64,000 bases of DNA from Pseudomonas sp. UBA4617 (GTDB lineage Bacteria > Pseudomonadota > Gammaproteobacteria > Pseudomonadales > Pseudomonadaceae), in the NCBI RefSeq assembly GCF_002386445.1, contig NZ_DGIR01000046.1:62001-126000 (forward strand), written 5' to 3'. Position 1 is the first letter of the stretch, and the number at the start of each line of letters is the position of its first letter. The notes under the pieces were generated by a model, which was not told where the DNA came from, made no database searches, and saw nothing but the letters and a program-made list of their open reading frames with translations. A program made the position numbers and the translations under genes. Below are positions 33,780 to 42,821 of the stretch, piece by piece.

Positions 33780-35179
33780 TGCGGTGCTTGGAACTGCGAA
33801 GCCAGTTCACGCAACAGGTTCTCGGCCTCGAGCACCTTGTTCACGACTTCCTCGGCCTTGTCGCGGGTAATCCCCAGGCGCTCCAGCAGTTCCTCGGGAA
33901 TTTCCTCCTGCGGCCCCGTGCCAATTCCCCGCGCGCGCAGCAGGCGGGTGGTCAGGCATACCAGGTTGGGGAACGCCGAATATTCGCCGTCATAGGCCGG
34001 GTCGTTCTGGAAACGCAGCGCGGCTGACAGCTCCTCCGGCATGTCCCACAGTTTCATCAGCCAGGCACCGATCTGTTCGCGGCTGATACCCAGCAGGTGC
34101 TGTTCCACATAGGTGTGGCACAGGTGCGGGTTGACCTCCAGGTGCCGGCAGATCAGCGAAAAGTGCGGTGGAAACACATGCGCCAGCAGCAGGTAGCCAA
34201 AATTGTGCAGCAGCCCGGCCAGGTAGGTCAGGCCAGCCTCTGGGCGCTCAGTGCGCGGCATGGCACGGGTCAGGCCATCGATGACCGCAGCGGTGTAGAT
34301 TGACTGCTGCCAGTACGGCGTGGCCTGTTGCGGGTGGTCTTTCGGCAGGCTCAGGGTCTTGCCCAGCGCCAGGCCCAGGGCCAGGTTGATCACCAGGTCG
34401 AAGCCCAGTACGCGCACGATGGCATCTTCCACCGAGCGAATCTTGTGCGTCGAGCCGTAGTAGGGCGATGCCGCCCAGCTGACCACCTGCGCCGCCAGCG
34501 CCGGGTCGGTTTCGACCACGCCGGTGATATCGTCAATGCTGGCGTTGGGGTCTACCCGCAGTTTGATGATCTTTTGCGCGGTGTCGGCCAGAGGCGGGAT
34601 CTCGATGGTTTCCTCCAGGCGCTTCTGAATGCGTCTGGCGGTGAAAGCCTGCACTGCCTGGCTGATTTCCCGGGTGTCGTCATGCGGGCGGTCGAGATTG
34701 GGGCTGATGTCCTCGACCTTGAGGCCGAAGCTGCTGGCGCTGGCCTTTACCAGCATGCGCTTGAAGTACGCGCGCTCGATTTCCAGCAACAGCCCGGTTT
34801 CGCCGGACTGGATATACACGCGTTCGGCGTCGAGCAGGCTCTTTTCATACTGGCACGGCGAACTGGTCAAGGCCGGAATGCCCGGCAGGGCCTTGAGGTT
34901 GTGCTTGTCGAGCATCTGCTTCAGGCGCGCCACCGACACCGCAGTAAGCTGGCGCCCGGTCAGCTCAGCCAGGCGGTTGAGGTCCAGCAGCTGGCTCTGC
35001 GGGAACAGCACCAGCAGGGCACCGATCTCGTCGTCGAGCAGCACGGCCTGTACCCTTGACGCCGCCGGCAGTTGCGGGTGCTCCACGACCTCGCTGTAGG
35101 CCACGCCGAGCTTGTCGAGCAGCAGCCTGATGACCGAGGGTGCATGTGGGGTTGCGGTATCCAGGGCGACTTCAGTCAT
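33776..35179 (-). CDS. YbaK-like domain fused to an HDOD domain
   Basis: A 467-residue cytoplasmic protein. Residues 1-150 resemble the YbaK/ProX aminoacyl-tRNA deacylase fold (SVIRLLLDKLGVAYSEVVEH, LNRLAELTGRQLTAVS, LKALPGIPAL, then GLLLEIERAYFKRML), but the catalytic Lys region is not preserved. Residues 195-400 are an HDOD domain (EIPPLADTAQKIIKLR, DITGVVETDPALAAQVVSWA, VEDAIVRVLGFDLVINLALG, YLAGLLHNFGYLLLAH). HDOD proteins act in signalling without phosphodiesterase activity. The sensor role of the N-terminus is inferred. It stands alone, facing the SCP2 gene. Confidence 0.85.
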   Translation of the reverse strand: MTEVALDTATPHAPSVIRLLLDKLGVAYSEVVEHPQLPAASRVQAVLLDDEIGALLVLFPQSQLLDLNRLAELTGRQLTAVSVARLKQMLDKHNLKALPGIPALTSSPCQYEKSLLDAERVYIQSGETGLLLEIERAYFKRMLVKASASSFGLKVEDISPNLDRPHDDTREISQAVQAFTARRIQKRLEETIEIPPLADTAQKIIKLRVDPNASIDDITGVVETDPALAAQVVSWAASPYYGSTHKIRSVEDAIVRVLGFDLVINLALGLALGKTLSLPKDHPQQATPYWQQSIYTAAVIDGLTRAMPRTERPEAGLTYLAGLLHNFGYLLLAHVFPPHFSLICRHLEVNPHLCHTYVEQHLLGISREQIGAWLMKLWDMPEELSAALRFQNDPAYDGEYSAFPNLVCLTTRLLRARGIGTGPQEEIPEELLERLGITRDKAEEVVNKVLEAENLLRELASQFQAPH

Positions 35180-35257
35180 GGTCCGTATCCACTGATTCCG
35201 TTAAACGCGAAGTATAACCAGCCTTGGGAAAAATCTGGATCCATTATGGAACCGTCG

Positions 35258-37336
35258 TCACACTTGGCCATATTGCTGGCCGTGGCGCAGCCAGCGGTCC
35301 AGCAGTGGGCTGACATGGTCCGGCCAGCGTGCAAGCAGGGCCTGGGCCGCGTCACGCACTGCCGGCAACAGATCGGCATCGCGCATCAGGTCGGCGACCT
35401 TGAACTGTAACAGACCGGTCTGGCGGGTACCGAGCATCTCGCCCGGACCGCGTAGCTCCAAGTCCTTCTCGGCGATGATGAAGCCGTCGTTGGTTTCCCG
35501 CATGATGCCCAGGCGCTCGCGACCGATCTGCGACAGCGGCGGGTGGTACAGCAGCACGCAATGGCTGACGGCGCTGCCCCGGCCAACCCGGCCACGCAGC
35601 TGGTGCAACTGGGCCAGGCCCAGGCGCTCGGGGTTCTCGATGATCATCAGGCTGGCGTTGGGCACGTCCACGCCGACCTCGATGACGGTGGTTGCAACCA
35701 GCAACTGCAGGTTGCCGGCCTTGAACTCGGCCATGACCTCGGCCTTTTCCGCCGGTTTCATGCGCCCATGGATCAGCCCCACGCGCAGCTCGCCCAGGGC
35801 GCTGCCCAGCTCCTCGTAGGTGCTTTCGGCAGCCTGGCAGGTCAATTCTTCGGATTCTTCGATCAGCGTGCACACCCAATAGGCCTGGCGCCCTTCGGCG
35901 CAGGCGGCGCGTACCCGTTCGACCACTTCGAAGCGGCGGCTGTCGGCCACCAGTACGGTATTCACCGGGGTACGCCCGGGCGGCAGTTCGTCGAGCACCG
36001 AAGTGTCCAGGTCGGCATAGGCACTCATGGCCAGGGTCCGCGGAATCGGTGTGGCGGTCATGATCAACTGGTGCGGACATAGCTCGCCAGCTACGCCCTT
36101 CTTGCGCAGGGCCAGGCGTTGCTGCACGCCAAACCGGTGCTGCTCGTCGATGATCGCCAGGGCCAGGTGCTTGAATTTCACCTCTTCCTGGAACAGCGCG
36201 TGGGTGCCGACCACCATCGGTGCACCGTTGGCGATCTGCTCCAGGGCGGCGGCCCGGGCCTTGCCCTTGAGCTTGCCGGCCAGCCAGGCCACTTCGATGC
36301 CCAGCGGCTCGAGCCAGCGCTTGAAGGTCAGGTAGTGCTGTTCGGCGAGAATCTCGGTGGGTGCCATCAGCGCCACCTGGTAACCGGCTTCCAGCGCCTG
36401 CAGCGCGGCGAGGGCGGCGACCACGGTCTTGCCGGCACCGACATCACCCTGAACCAGGCGCATCATTGGCTCGTGCTGGCTGAGATCATAGGCAATTTCG
36501 TTGGCCACCCGCTGCTGCGCGCCGGTTGGCTGAAAGCCAAGGTTGGCCAGGTATTGCGCCTGCAGGCGCTGGGCCTTGGGCAATACCGGCGCGCGCAGGC
36601 TGCGCAGGCTTTCACGCAGGCGTTGCTGCGACAGCTGGTGGGTCAGCAGCTCTTCGAAAGCCAGGCGGTGCTGGGCCCAGTGCTGGCCTTCGGCAAGCTC
36701 GTCGAGATCAGCATCGGCCGGCGGGTTGTGCAGGTAGCGGATAGCATCGTCCAGCGGTGCCAGCTGGTAGTCGCGGGCCAGCTCTTCGGGCAGCCAGTCA
36801 GGCAGGCTGCGTGGGCCGAGCATGGCCAGGCTCTGTTGGCACAGCAGACGCAGGCGTTGCTGGGTAAGGCCTTCAGTGGACGGGTAGATCGGCGTCAGGG
36901 TCTGCTCCACCGGGGGGGGCGGCTCATCGCCGTTCAACGCGCGGTATTCCGGGTGGTAGATTTCCAGGCCCGAGGCACCGGGGCGGGCTTCGCCGTAACA
37001 ACGCAGGTGGGTGCCGCGCTTGAGGCCTTCCTTCTGCGCGTTACTGAAATGATAGAAGCGCAGGCTCAGCACACCGCTGCCGTCGCCCAGGCGCACCACC
37101 AGGCTGCGGCGTTTGCCCATGGTCACGTCAGCGCCGCTGACCACGCCCTCGATCACTGCGTCCTGGCCGGGGCGGAGCTGGCCGATCGGCACCACGCGGG
37201 TGCGGTCCTGATAACGCAGGGGTAGGTGAAACAGCACGTCCTGGAGGTTTTCCAGGCCGACCTTGGCGAGTTTCTCGGCCATGGCCTCGCCAACCCCCTT
37301 GAGTACCGTGACCGGGACCTTCGACAGCTCACTCAT
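35258..37336 (-). CDS. recG: ATP-dependent DNA helicase RecG
   Basis: A 692-residue branch-migrating helicase that reverses stalled forks and processes recombination junctions. Wedge/OB domain in the first 250 residues; then the helicase motifs LVQGDVGAGKTVVA (I), MAPTEILAEQH (Ia), IIDEQHRFGV (II), TATPIPRTLAM (III), LIHGRMKPAEKAEVM, VATTVIEVGVDVPNAS (V) and QLRGRVGRG (VI), and the TRG region GPGEMLGTRQTG. The start follows the oxyR stop after three bases. In P. aeruginosa oxyR-recG is a peroxide-induced operon, and the same order is kept here. Confidence 0.97.
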   Translation of the reverse strand: MSELSKVPVTVLKGVGEAMAEKLAKVGLENLQDVLFHLPLRYQDRTRVVPIGQLRPGQDAVIEGVVSGADVTMGKRRSLVVRLGDGSGVLSLRFYHFSNAQKEGLKRGTHLRCYGEARPGASGLEIYHPEYRALNGDEPPPPVEQTLTPIYPSTEGLTQQRLRLLCQQSLAMLGPRSLPDWLPEELARDYQLAPLDDAIRYLHNPPADADLDELAEGQHWAQHRLAFEELLTHQLSQQRLRESLRSLRAPVLPKAQRLQAQYLANLGFQPTGAQQRVANEIAYDLSQHEPMMRLVQGDVGAGKTVVAALAALQALEAGYQVALMAPTEILAEQHYLTFKRWLEPLGIEVAWLAGKLKGKARAAALEQIANGAPMVVGTHALFQEEVKFKHLALAIIDEQHRFGVQQRLALRKKGVAGELCPHQLIMTATPIPRTLAMSAYADLDTSVLDELPPGRTPVNTVLVADSRRFEVVERVRAACAEGRQAYWVCTLIEESEELTCQAAESTYEELGSALGELRVGLIHGRMKPAEKAEVMAEFKAGNLQLLVATTVIEVGVDVPNASLMIIENPERLGLAQLHQLRGRVGRGSAVSHCVLLYHPPLSQIGRERLGIMRETNDGFIIAEKDLELRGPGEMLGTRQTGLLQFKVADLMRDADLLPAVRDAAQALLARWPDHVSPLLDRWLRHGQQYGQV

Positions 37337-37339
37337 GAC

Positions 37340-38266
37340 TCAGGCCGGTTGTTCCACAGGGGCTTTGGCGACCGAGCAGAGGCGGATCGAGTCGGCGAGG
37401 ATCTCGATGGCCTTCGGCCGCGGGAAGCTGGCGCGCCAGGCAATGGCCACGGTACGGAATGGCGCCGGTGCGGTCAGCGGGCGGACCTCGATGACACCGG
37501 GGGCGTAATGGTGGCTGTGCACTGCCGACAGGGGCAGGATCGACACGCCAAGGCCTGAGGCCACCATGTGGCGGATGGTTTCCAGCGAGCTGGACTCGAC
37601 CGTGGTGTGCCTGGCCCCTTCGCCGCCCTTGTTCAAGGTCGGGCAGGCTTCCAGCACCTGGTCGCGGAAGCAGTGGCCTTCACCGAGCAGCAGCAGGCTC
37701 TTGTCGTTGAGCATGGCGGTGTCGATGGTCTTTTTCGCTGTCCACGGGTGATCGGCCGGCATCAGGGCGCAGAATGGCTCATCGTACAGCGGCAGGGTCA
37801 GCACGTCGGCTTCGTTGAACGGCAGGGCGATGATCACTGCGTCCAGCTCGCCGTTGCGCAGCTTTTCGCGCAGGACGTGGGTGAAGTTCTCTTCGATGTA
37901 CAGCGGCATCTGCGGCGCTACCCGGTGCAGCTGCGGAATCAGGTGTGGGAACAGGTACGGGCCGACGGTGTAGATGGCGCCGACCTTGAGCGGGGCAGTC
38001 AGCTGGTTCTTCCCGGCCTGGGCGAGTTCGCGAATACCCTGGGCCTGTTCCAGCACCTTCTGCGCCTGGGCGACGATGCTTTCGCCGACCGGGGTCAGGC
38101 GTACCGCGCTCTTGCTGCGCTCGAAGATCAGCACGCCAAGCTCGTCCTCGAGCTTTTTCACCCCGACCGACAGGGTCGGCTGGCTCACATGACAGCGTTC
38201 GGCTGCATGGCCGAAATGCTGTTCCTGGGCGAGTGTGACGATGTAGCGTAATTCTGTGAGGGTCAT
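37340..38266 (-). CDS. oxyR: Hydrogen peroxide-sensing LysR regulator OxyR
   Basis: A 308-residue LysR-type regulator. The DNA-binding domain reads FGHAAERCHVSQPTLSVGVKKLEDELGV. The redox cysteines are Cys199 (GEGHCFRD) and Cys208 (VLEACPT), the pair that forms the peroxide-sensing disulfide, in the same places as in E. coli OxyR. It activates catalase, peroxiredoxin and DNA-repair genes. A 12-bp inverted repeat begins at its start codon and may be an operator. It is followed by recG. Confidence 0.96.
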   Translation of the reverse strand: MTLTELRYIVTLAQEQHFGHAAERCHVSQPTLSVGVKKLEDELGVLIFERSKSAVRLTPVGESIVAQAQKVLEQAQGIRELAQAGKNQLTAPLKVGAIYTVGPYLFPHLIPQLHRVAPQMPLYIEENFTHVLREKLRNGELDAVIIALPFNEADVLTLPLYDEPFCALMPADHPWTAKKTIDTAMLNDKSLLLLGEGHCFRDQVLEACPTLNKGGEGARHTTVESSSLETIRHMVASGLGVSILPLSAVHSHHYAPGVIEVRPLTAPAPFRTVAIAWRASFPRPKAIEILADSIRLCSVAKAPVEQPA

Positions 38267-38327
38267 AACGTGCGTCCATGAAGTTGCGAGCCCAGCATAG
38301 CGGCTGCAATCGATAGACGCACGTTAT
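38265..38327. promoter_or_regulatory. 12-bp inverted repeat at the oxyR start
   Basis: ATAACGTGCGTC at 38265-38276 is matched exactly by its reverse complement at 38316-38327, a centre-to-centre distance of 51 bases (about five helical turns). The first arm overlaps the ATG of oxyR. It does not resemble the usual ATAG-n7-CTAT OxyR site. Confidence 0.45.
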
Positions 38328-38360
38328 CAGACTTGCCGATTTGTGACAGAAACAAAAGCC

Positions 38361-39098
38361 TCAGCGGCGGTCCAGCGAGTAGACGAACGGCGCCACGACT
38401 TCGATCGTGCCGTTGTTCAGCAACTCGGGTGGCGGCTTGGGTACCGTGCCGGCGCGACGGATCATCTCCAGGGTCGCCCGGTCCAGGGCGGCACTGCCTG
38501 AGCCACCGACCATGGAATACGACAGCACCTTGCCTTCGGCGTCGACCACGAAGCGCAGGCGGTTGATGCCTTGCAAGCCGCGACGGCGTGCGTCTTCCGG
38601 GTAACGCTTGTACTTGCCCAGGTGGCGCAGCAGGTCGCTCTGCCAGGTTGGCAGGGCTTTGCTGTTGGACGCAATGCTCGGTGCCGGCGCCGCGGACTTT
38701 TGCGGCGGCGTGTTGCTGGGCGGTGCGTCCACCGTCTGTTCGGTCGGCGGGGCTTCCTTCGGCGGCTCAGGCTTTTTCTCGGGCTTGGGCGGCTGCGGTT
38801 GCGGCTTGGCCTTCGGCTTGGGCGGCTTGGGGATGGCGATCTTCGGTTTAGGGGCCTCAGCGAGCTTCGGCAGCGGAGGCTCTTCGACCGGTGCCGGCGG
38901 CTGCGGCGCTGCTTTCGGGGGTGGTGGTGGCGCAGGCTCCGGCAACGGCGCCAGTTCGACCATCATGGCTGCCGGGGGCAGCTCGATGGCCTGGGGCACC
39001 GACCAGTTGAGCGTCAGCAGCACGGCGACCACGTGCACACCCAGCACGATCGCCAGGCTGCCACCGTAGCGCGCCATGTTCGAGCGCGTCTTCGTCAT
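38361..39098 (-). CDS. tonB: TonB energy-transducing protein
   Basis: A 245-residue TonB. One N-terminal membrane anchor (GGSLAIVLGVHVVAVLLTL) is followed by a long Pro/Lys-rich periplasmic spacer (residues 50-125, with repeated KPxPK and PPP runs) and a C-terminal domain with YPEDARRRGLQGINRLRFVVDAEGKVL. It passes proton-motive energy to outer-membrane siderophore and vitamin receptors. Its ATG overlaps the exbD stop (ATGA). Confidence 0.94.
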   Translation of the reverse strand: MTKTRSNMARYGGSLAIVLGVHVVAVLLTLNWSVPQAIELPPAAMMVELAPLPEPAPPPPPKAAPQPPAPVEEPPLPKLAEAPKPKIAIPKPPKPKAKPQPQPPKPEKKPEPPKEAPPTEQTVDAPPSNTPPQKSAAPAPSIASNSKALPTWQSDLLRHLGKYKRYPEDARRRGLQGINRLRFVVDAEGKVLSYSMVGGSGSAALDRATLEMIRRAGTVPKPPPELLNNGTIEVVAPFVYSLDRR

Positions 39099-39523
39099 TT
39101 CTTGGCTGCCGTCTCTAGACCTACCAGACCGACTTTCAAATAGCCGGCCGCACGCATGCTGTTCATCACTTCCATCAGGTCACCGTAATCCACGCCTTTG
39201 TCGGCCTGGAAGAAGATGGTGGTTTCCTTGTCGCCCTTGGTCTTGGCGTCGAGCATCGGGCCAAGCTGGCCGGGGGCAGGGACCTGGTCGTCACCGACGT
39301 AGAGCTTCTGGTCGGCCTTGACGCTGACGAACACCGGCTTTTCCGGCCGCGGCGCCGGTTTGGCAGTCGAGGCCGGCAGGTCGACCTTGATGTCGACCGT
39401 GGCGAGCGGGGCTGCGACCATGAAAATGATCAGCAGCACCAGCATCACGTCGATGAAGGGCGTAACGTTGATTTCGTGGTTTTCGACGAGGTCGTCGCCA
39501 CCTTCGTTGAGATGCAGGCCCAT
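39095..39523 (-). CDS. exbD: Biopolymer transport protein ExbD
   Basis: A 142-residue protein with one N-terminal membrane helix (INVTPFIDVMLVLLIIFMVAAP) holding the essential Asp, and a periplasmic domain. It works with ExbB as the proton-driven motor for TonB. The gene follows exbB after three bases and overlaps tonB. Confidence 0.96.
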   Translation of the reverse strand: MGLHLNEGGDDLVENHEINVTPFIDVMLVLLIIFMVAAPLATVDIKVDLPASTAKPAPRPEKPVFVSVKADQKLYVGDDQVPAPGQLGPMLDAKTKGDKETTIFFQADKGVDYGDLMEVMNSMRAAGYLKVGLVGLETAAKK

Positions 39524-39526
39524 GGC

Positions 39527-40489
39527 TTACCCCACTTTCACCATGTGCGGGGCGGCGCGCTCGCTGCCCTGGTGGTCCAGGTCACGGCTGACCAGCAGCA
39601 GCACCTGGGCGGAGGCGTCGGACACCTGGGCCTTGTAGCCGGCGATGGAGCGGGCGAAGACGTTGTAGATGACTACGGCCGGGATTGCCGCGACCAGACC
39701 CAGGGCGGTGGCCAGCAGGGCTTCGGCAATACCGGGGGCGACTACCGCCAGGTTGGTGGTCTGGGTCTTGGCGATGCCGATGAAGCTGTTCATGATGCCC
39801 CATACGGTACCGAACAGGCCGACGAATGGCGCGGTGGAACCGATGGTGGCGAGCACCCCGGTGCCGCTGCTCATGGTGCGACCGCTGGCGTGTACCAGGC
39901 GCTCCAGGCGGAAGCTGACACGTTCCTTGATGCCTTCCTTTTCCCGGGCATTGGCCGACAGGCGCATCTCTTCCAGCGCGTCCTGGACCAGGGTATGAGC
40001 CAAGGTGCCTTCCTTGTTGGAATGATCGCTGGCCTCTTTCAGGCTGGCGGATTTTTTCAGCAGGGCGATTTCACCACGCAGGCGCCGCTTGGCGCCCAGC
40101 AGCTCGAAGCCTTTGGCAATCCAGATGGTCCAGGTGATGATGGAGGCGATGGCCAGGCCGATCATGACCGCCTTCACCACCACATCGGCGTTCTTGTACA
40201 TGCCCCATGGGGACAGGTCGTGGGCCATGCCCAGCGAGGTGTCTTCAACCAGGGCCTCGACGCTCGGGTCTGCCGCGCTCGAGGCTTGAGCCGGAGTGGC
40301 GGTAGGGGTGTCGGTCGTCGGCGTTGCGGCTGGAGCAGCGGGTGCGCTGGCGGCAGCAGGCGCGGCGGGGCTGGCGGTTGGCTCATCGGCCATGGCCACC
40401 GGGGCCAGCACCAGGCTGAGCGTCAGCGCGGCGATGGCGCGCCAGGCGCGCGACGGGGTTGGCGAAGCGGAAGGTTGAATACGTGTCAT
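39527..40489 (-). CDS. exbB: Biopolymer transport protein ExbB, Pseudomonas-type long N-terminus
   Basis: A 320-residue protein. The start MTRIQPS gives a signal sequence (AWRAIAALTLSLVLAPVAMA) followed by an Ala/Pro/Thr-rich periplasmic stretch absent from E. coli ExbB. The MotA/TolQ/ExbB core has three membrane helices: VVKAVMIGLAIASIITWTIWIA, GSTAPFVGLFGTVWGIMNSF and IAEALLATALGLVAAIPAVVIYNVF. It forms the pentameric ring of the TonB motor. First gene of exbBD-tonB. A TTGTTAACAA palindrome and nearby AT-rich sequence upstream (40565-40610) could bind Fur, but no clear box is seen. Confidence 0.94.
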   Translation of the reverse strand: MTRIQPSASPTPSRAWRAIAALTLSLVLAPVAMADEPTASPAAPAAASAPAAPAATPTTDTPTATPAQASSAADPSVEALVEDTSLGMAHDLSPWGMYKNADVVVKAVMIGLAIASIITWTIWIAKGFELLGAKRRLRGEIALLKKSASLKEASDHSNKEGTLAHTLVQDALEEMRLSANAREKEGIKERVSFRLERLVHASGRTMSSGTGVLATIGSTAPFVGLFGTVWGIMNSFIGIAKTQTTNLAVVAPGIAEALLATALGLVAAIPAVVIYNVFARSIAGYKAQVSDASAQVLLLVSRDLDHQGSERAAPHMVKVG

Positions 40490-40679
40490 GCTGGCCGGAC
40501 CTGATGAAGAAAAAAGTGAGCGTTCTCCAAGGCCTCGAGGTAGGCCGAGAACAATTTTGCCGCCATTATTGCAAGTAATTCTTGTTAACAAAAGTAATCT
40601 TGTTGCTTTTTTCGCCTATGGTCTAGTCGCCCGTCGGGTAGCGTGGCCAGGTTGATCAGTTGGTCTAGGGAGTTCAGAG

Positions 40680-41537
40680 ATGTCAGACCTTTCCGTGATG
40701 GTTGTTGGTTGTGGTGATGTAGGCGGGCGTCTTGCCCGGCAGATGCTGGCGCGCGGCTGGCAGGTCAGCGGCCTGCGTCGCTCGGTCGGGCAACTGCCGG
40801 CGGGTGTTGTACCGGTGGCTGCAGACTTGGCCGAGCCATCCATTCCGCACGCCTGGCCGCAGCGCGCGCCGGACTACCTGGTGTATTGCGTAGCGGCCAG
40901 CCAGCACGACGAGGCCGGTTACCAGGCAGCCTATGTCGAGGGGCTGCGCCATGTACTGGCCTGGCTGGCCGAACGCGGCCAGCGCCCACGGCGCCTGTTG
41001 TTCGTCTCCAGCAGCAGCGTTTATGCGCAAAAGGGCGGGGAATGGATTGACGAGCATGCAGCCACCGAGCCTGAAGGTTATTCCGGGCAGGTGATGCTGG
41101 AAGCTGAACGGCTTGCCTTGGCCAGCGGCATTCCGGCGAGTGTGGTGCGTTTGACCGGTATTTACGGCCCCGGCCGGGAATGGTTGCTCAGCCAGGTGCG
41201 CCAAGGTTACCGCGTGGCCGCAGAGCCGCCGCTTTATGGCAACCGCATTCATGCCGAGGATGCCGCCAGCCTGCTGGCTTTTCTGCTGCAGGCCGATGCC
41301 GATGGCAGGGCGCTGGACGACTGTTACATCGGGGTCGACGACGACCCCGCGCCGCTGGCCGATGTGGTGGCCTGGCTGCGTGATTACATGGGGGTTACCG
41401 AGTGGTCCGATGAACAGCGGGTGCGGCGTACCGGCAGCAAGCGCTGCAGTAATGCGCGGGTGCGGGCGCTGGGCTGGGCGCCGGTGTATCCGAGTTACAG
41501 GGAGGGCTACGCAGCTATCCTGGCGGGAAGAAACTAG
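40680..41537 (+). CDS. NAD-dependent epimerase/dehydratase-like protein (YeeZ type)
   Basis: A 285-residue Rossmann-fold protein of the extended short-chain dehydrogenase group. The nucleotide-binding motif is VVGCGDVGGRLARQML; SSSSVYAQ and the related residues stand at the usual Ser/Tyr positions, but the Tyr-x-x-x-Lys motif is not obvious, so catalysis is uncertain. Close relatives are called YeeZ or SDR-family oxidoreductases of unknown substrate. Divergent from exbB. Confidence 0.85.
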   Translation: MSDLSVMVVGCGDVGGRLARQMLARGWQVSGLRRSVGQLPAGVVPVAADLAEPSIPHAWPQRAPDYLVYCVAASQHDEAGYQAAYVEGLRHVLAWLAERGQRPRRLLFVSSSSVYAQKGGEWIDEHAATEPEGYSGQVMLEAERLALASGIPASVVRLTGIYGPGREWLLSQVRQGYRVAAEPPLYGNRIHAEDAASLLAFLLQADADGRALDDCYIGVDDDPAPLADVVAWLRDYMGVTEWSDEQRVRRTGSKRCSNARVRALGWAPVYPSYREGYAAILAGRN

Positions 41538-41557
41538 TCCTCAGGCGCGAGCGGTAC

Positions 41558-41612
41558 CTGTAGGAACGGCGTTGTGTCGCGATGGGGCGCGACACAAGGC
41601 TACACCGACAGG
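41558..41612. repeat. REP hairpin between convergent genes
   Basis: TTGTGTCGCG at 41572-41581 and CGCGACACAA at 41588-41597 form a perfect 10-bp stem with a 6-nt loop. It follows a TGTAGGAACGG REP head and lies between the epimerase and the lipoprotein gene, so it may also act as a terminator. Confidence 0.7.
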
Positions 41613-41626
41613 CCCGCTAAAGGGGC

Positions 41627-42358
41627 TCAGTCCTGCTCCAGCAGCCACTGGCGCTTGCCGGCCGCCAACACGGGCATTTCGTCGGGCTGCGCACGGTTCA
41701 CCGCCTGGAAGATCTCCAGCTTGTCGCCATCGCGCTTGAGGATGAAGGGTGCGCCACGCTGGTTGCGTTCCAGCCACAGGCTGTCATTGCTGCCACCCAT
41801 GGTGGCGCAATCTCCCGCCAGGCACAGGGCGAAGCGGTCTGGCCCCGGCAGGCCAGTGACGTTGCCGGTATCGCTGAAGCGCACGCTGGCACCTTTGCCC
41901 TGGCCGTCGACGATCTTCCAGGTGCCGCCCAGGTAAGCCTGGTACAACGCCTTCTCGAAGCTGCTACCCAGTGGCGCGCTGGCTGCTGCTGGCGCCTTGG
42001 CGCGCACGAAGGTCTGCTTGCCGCCGTTCTGATCGATGGCCTGCAATTCGTCGCCATCGAGCGACAGCTGTTCGGTCTGGCCGCCCTGGAAACTGGCCTG
42101 CCATTGCTTGTCGTTGGCCCTCAGTTGGCCGTCAGCCGCCTCGAAACCATTGCTGTAGCTGGCCTGCTGGCTGGCGACGTCGAGCTTCCACTCGAACACC
42201 GGGCCGTGCTCACTGAGCGCCTGGCGCAGGCTGCCGCTCTTGACGGCCGCGTTGATGGCATCCTGGTTGATCCAGGTACCGTTGAAGTCTTCGGGTTTGT
42301 GGCTTGCGCAGCCGCCCAGAAGCAGGGCTGCCAGCGCGAGAGGCAATGCTTGACGCAT
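41627..42358 (-). CDS. Uncharacterised lipoprotein
   Basis: A 243-residue protein with a lipoprotein signal: hydrophobic MRQALPLALAALLLGGC with lipobox LGGC, lipidated Cys17 followed by Ala, which favours sorting to the outer membrane. The rest is two repeats of a small beta-rich unit (FNGTWINQDAINAAVKSG... and LGGTWKIVDGQGKGASVRF). No known function. It is transcribed alongside ridA, 59 bases after it. Confidence 0.8.
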   Translation of the reverse strand: MRQALPLALAALLLGGCASHKPEDFNGTWINQDAINAAVKSGSLRQALSEHGPVFEWKLDVASQQASYSNGFEAADGQLRANDKQWQASFQGGQTEQLSLDGDELQAIDQNGGKQTFVRAKAPAAASAPLGSSFEKALYQAYLGGTWKIVDGQGKGASVRFSDTGNVTGLPGPDRFALCLAGDCATMGGSNDSLWLERNQRGAPFILKRDGDKLEIFQAVNRAQPDEMPVLAAGKRQWLLEQD

Positions 42359-42417
42359 GACGGGTAACCTTGCAAAGGAAGGGAGGGTGACGGGCAGGGG
42401 CGCCCGTCACCGGGGCA

Positions 42418-42798
42418 TCATTCGATGACCAGGATGGCGTCCATTTCAACCTGGGCGCCTTTTGGTAGCGCGGCAACGCCGATGGCAGCGCGGGCCGGGT
42501 ACGGCTGCTCGAAGTAGCGGCCCATTACCTCGTTGACCTTGGCAAAGTGGCTCAGGTCGGTGAGGAAGATGTTCAGCTTGACGATGTCCTTGAACGAGCC
42601 GCCAGCGGCTTCAGCCACGGCCTTGAGGTTCTCGAAGACCTGCACGGTCTGGGCTTCGAAGCCGTCGACCAGTTCCATGGTCTTCGGGTCCAGCGGGATC
42701 TGGCCCGACATGTACACGGTATTGCCGGCCTTGATCGCCTGCGAGTAGGTGCCGATGGCGGCAGGGGCCTTGTCGCTGTTGATGACGGTCTTGCTCAT
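42418..42798 (-). CDS. ridA: RidA family enamine/imine deaminase
   Basis: A 126-residue Rid-family protein that hydrolyses reactive 2-aminoacrylate and related enamines, protecting PLP enzymes. Key residues are present: Arg in ARAAIGVAALPKGAQVEMDAI and the signature at the C-terminus, and QTVQVFENLKAVAEAAG. The start follows AAGGAGTCATC. It lies 23 bases after spoT. Confidence 0.93.
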   Translation of the reverse strand: MSKTVINSDKAPAAIGTYSQAIKAGNTVYMSGQIPLDPKTMELVDGFEAQTVQVFENLKAVAEAAGGSFKDIVKLNIFLTDLSHFAKVNEVMGRYFEQPYPARAAIGVAALPKGAQVEMDAILVIE

Positions 42799-42821
42799 GA
42801 TGACTCCTTGCGGTTGGCGGA

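Noticed and set aside
38300..38330. Classical OxyR binding site in the oxyR upstream region
   Set aside because: ATAG elements occur, but not in the ATAG-n7-CTAT phasing needed for a tetramer site.
40565..40615. Fur box upstream of exbB
   Set aside because: The AT-rich sequence has a TTGTTAACAA palindrome but matches the 19-bp Fur consensus poorly.
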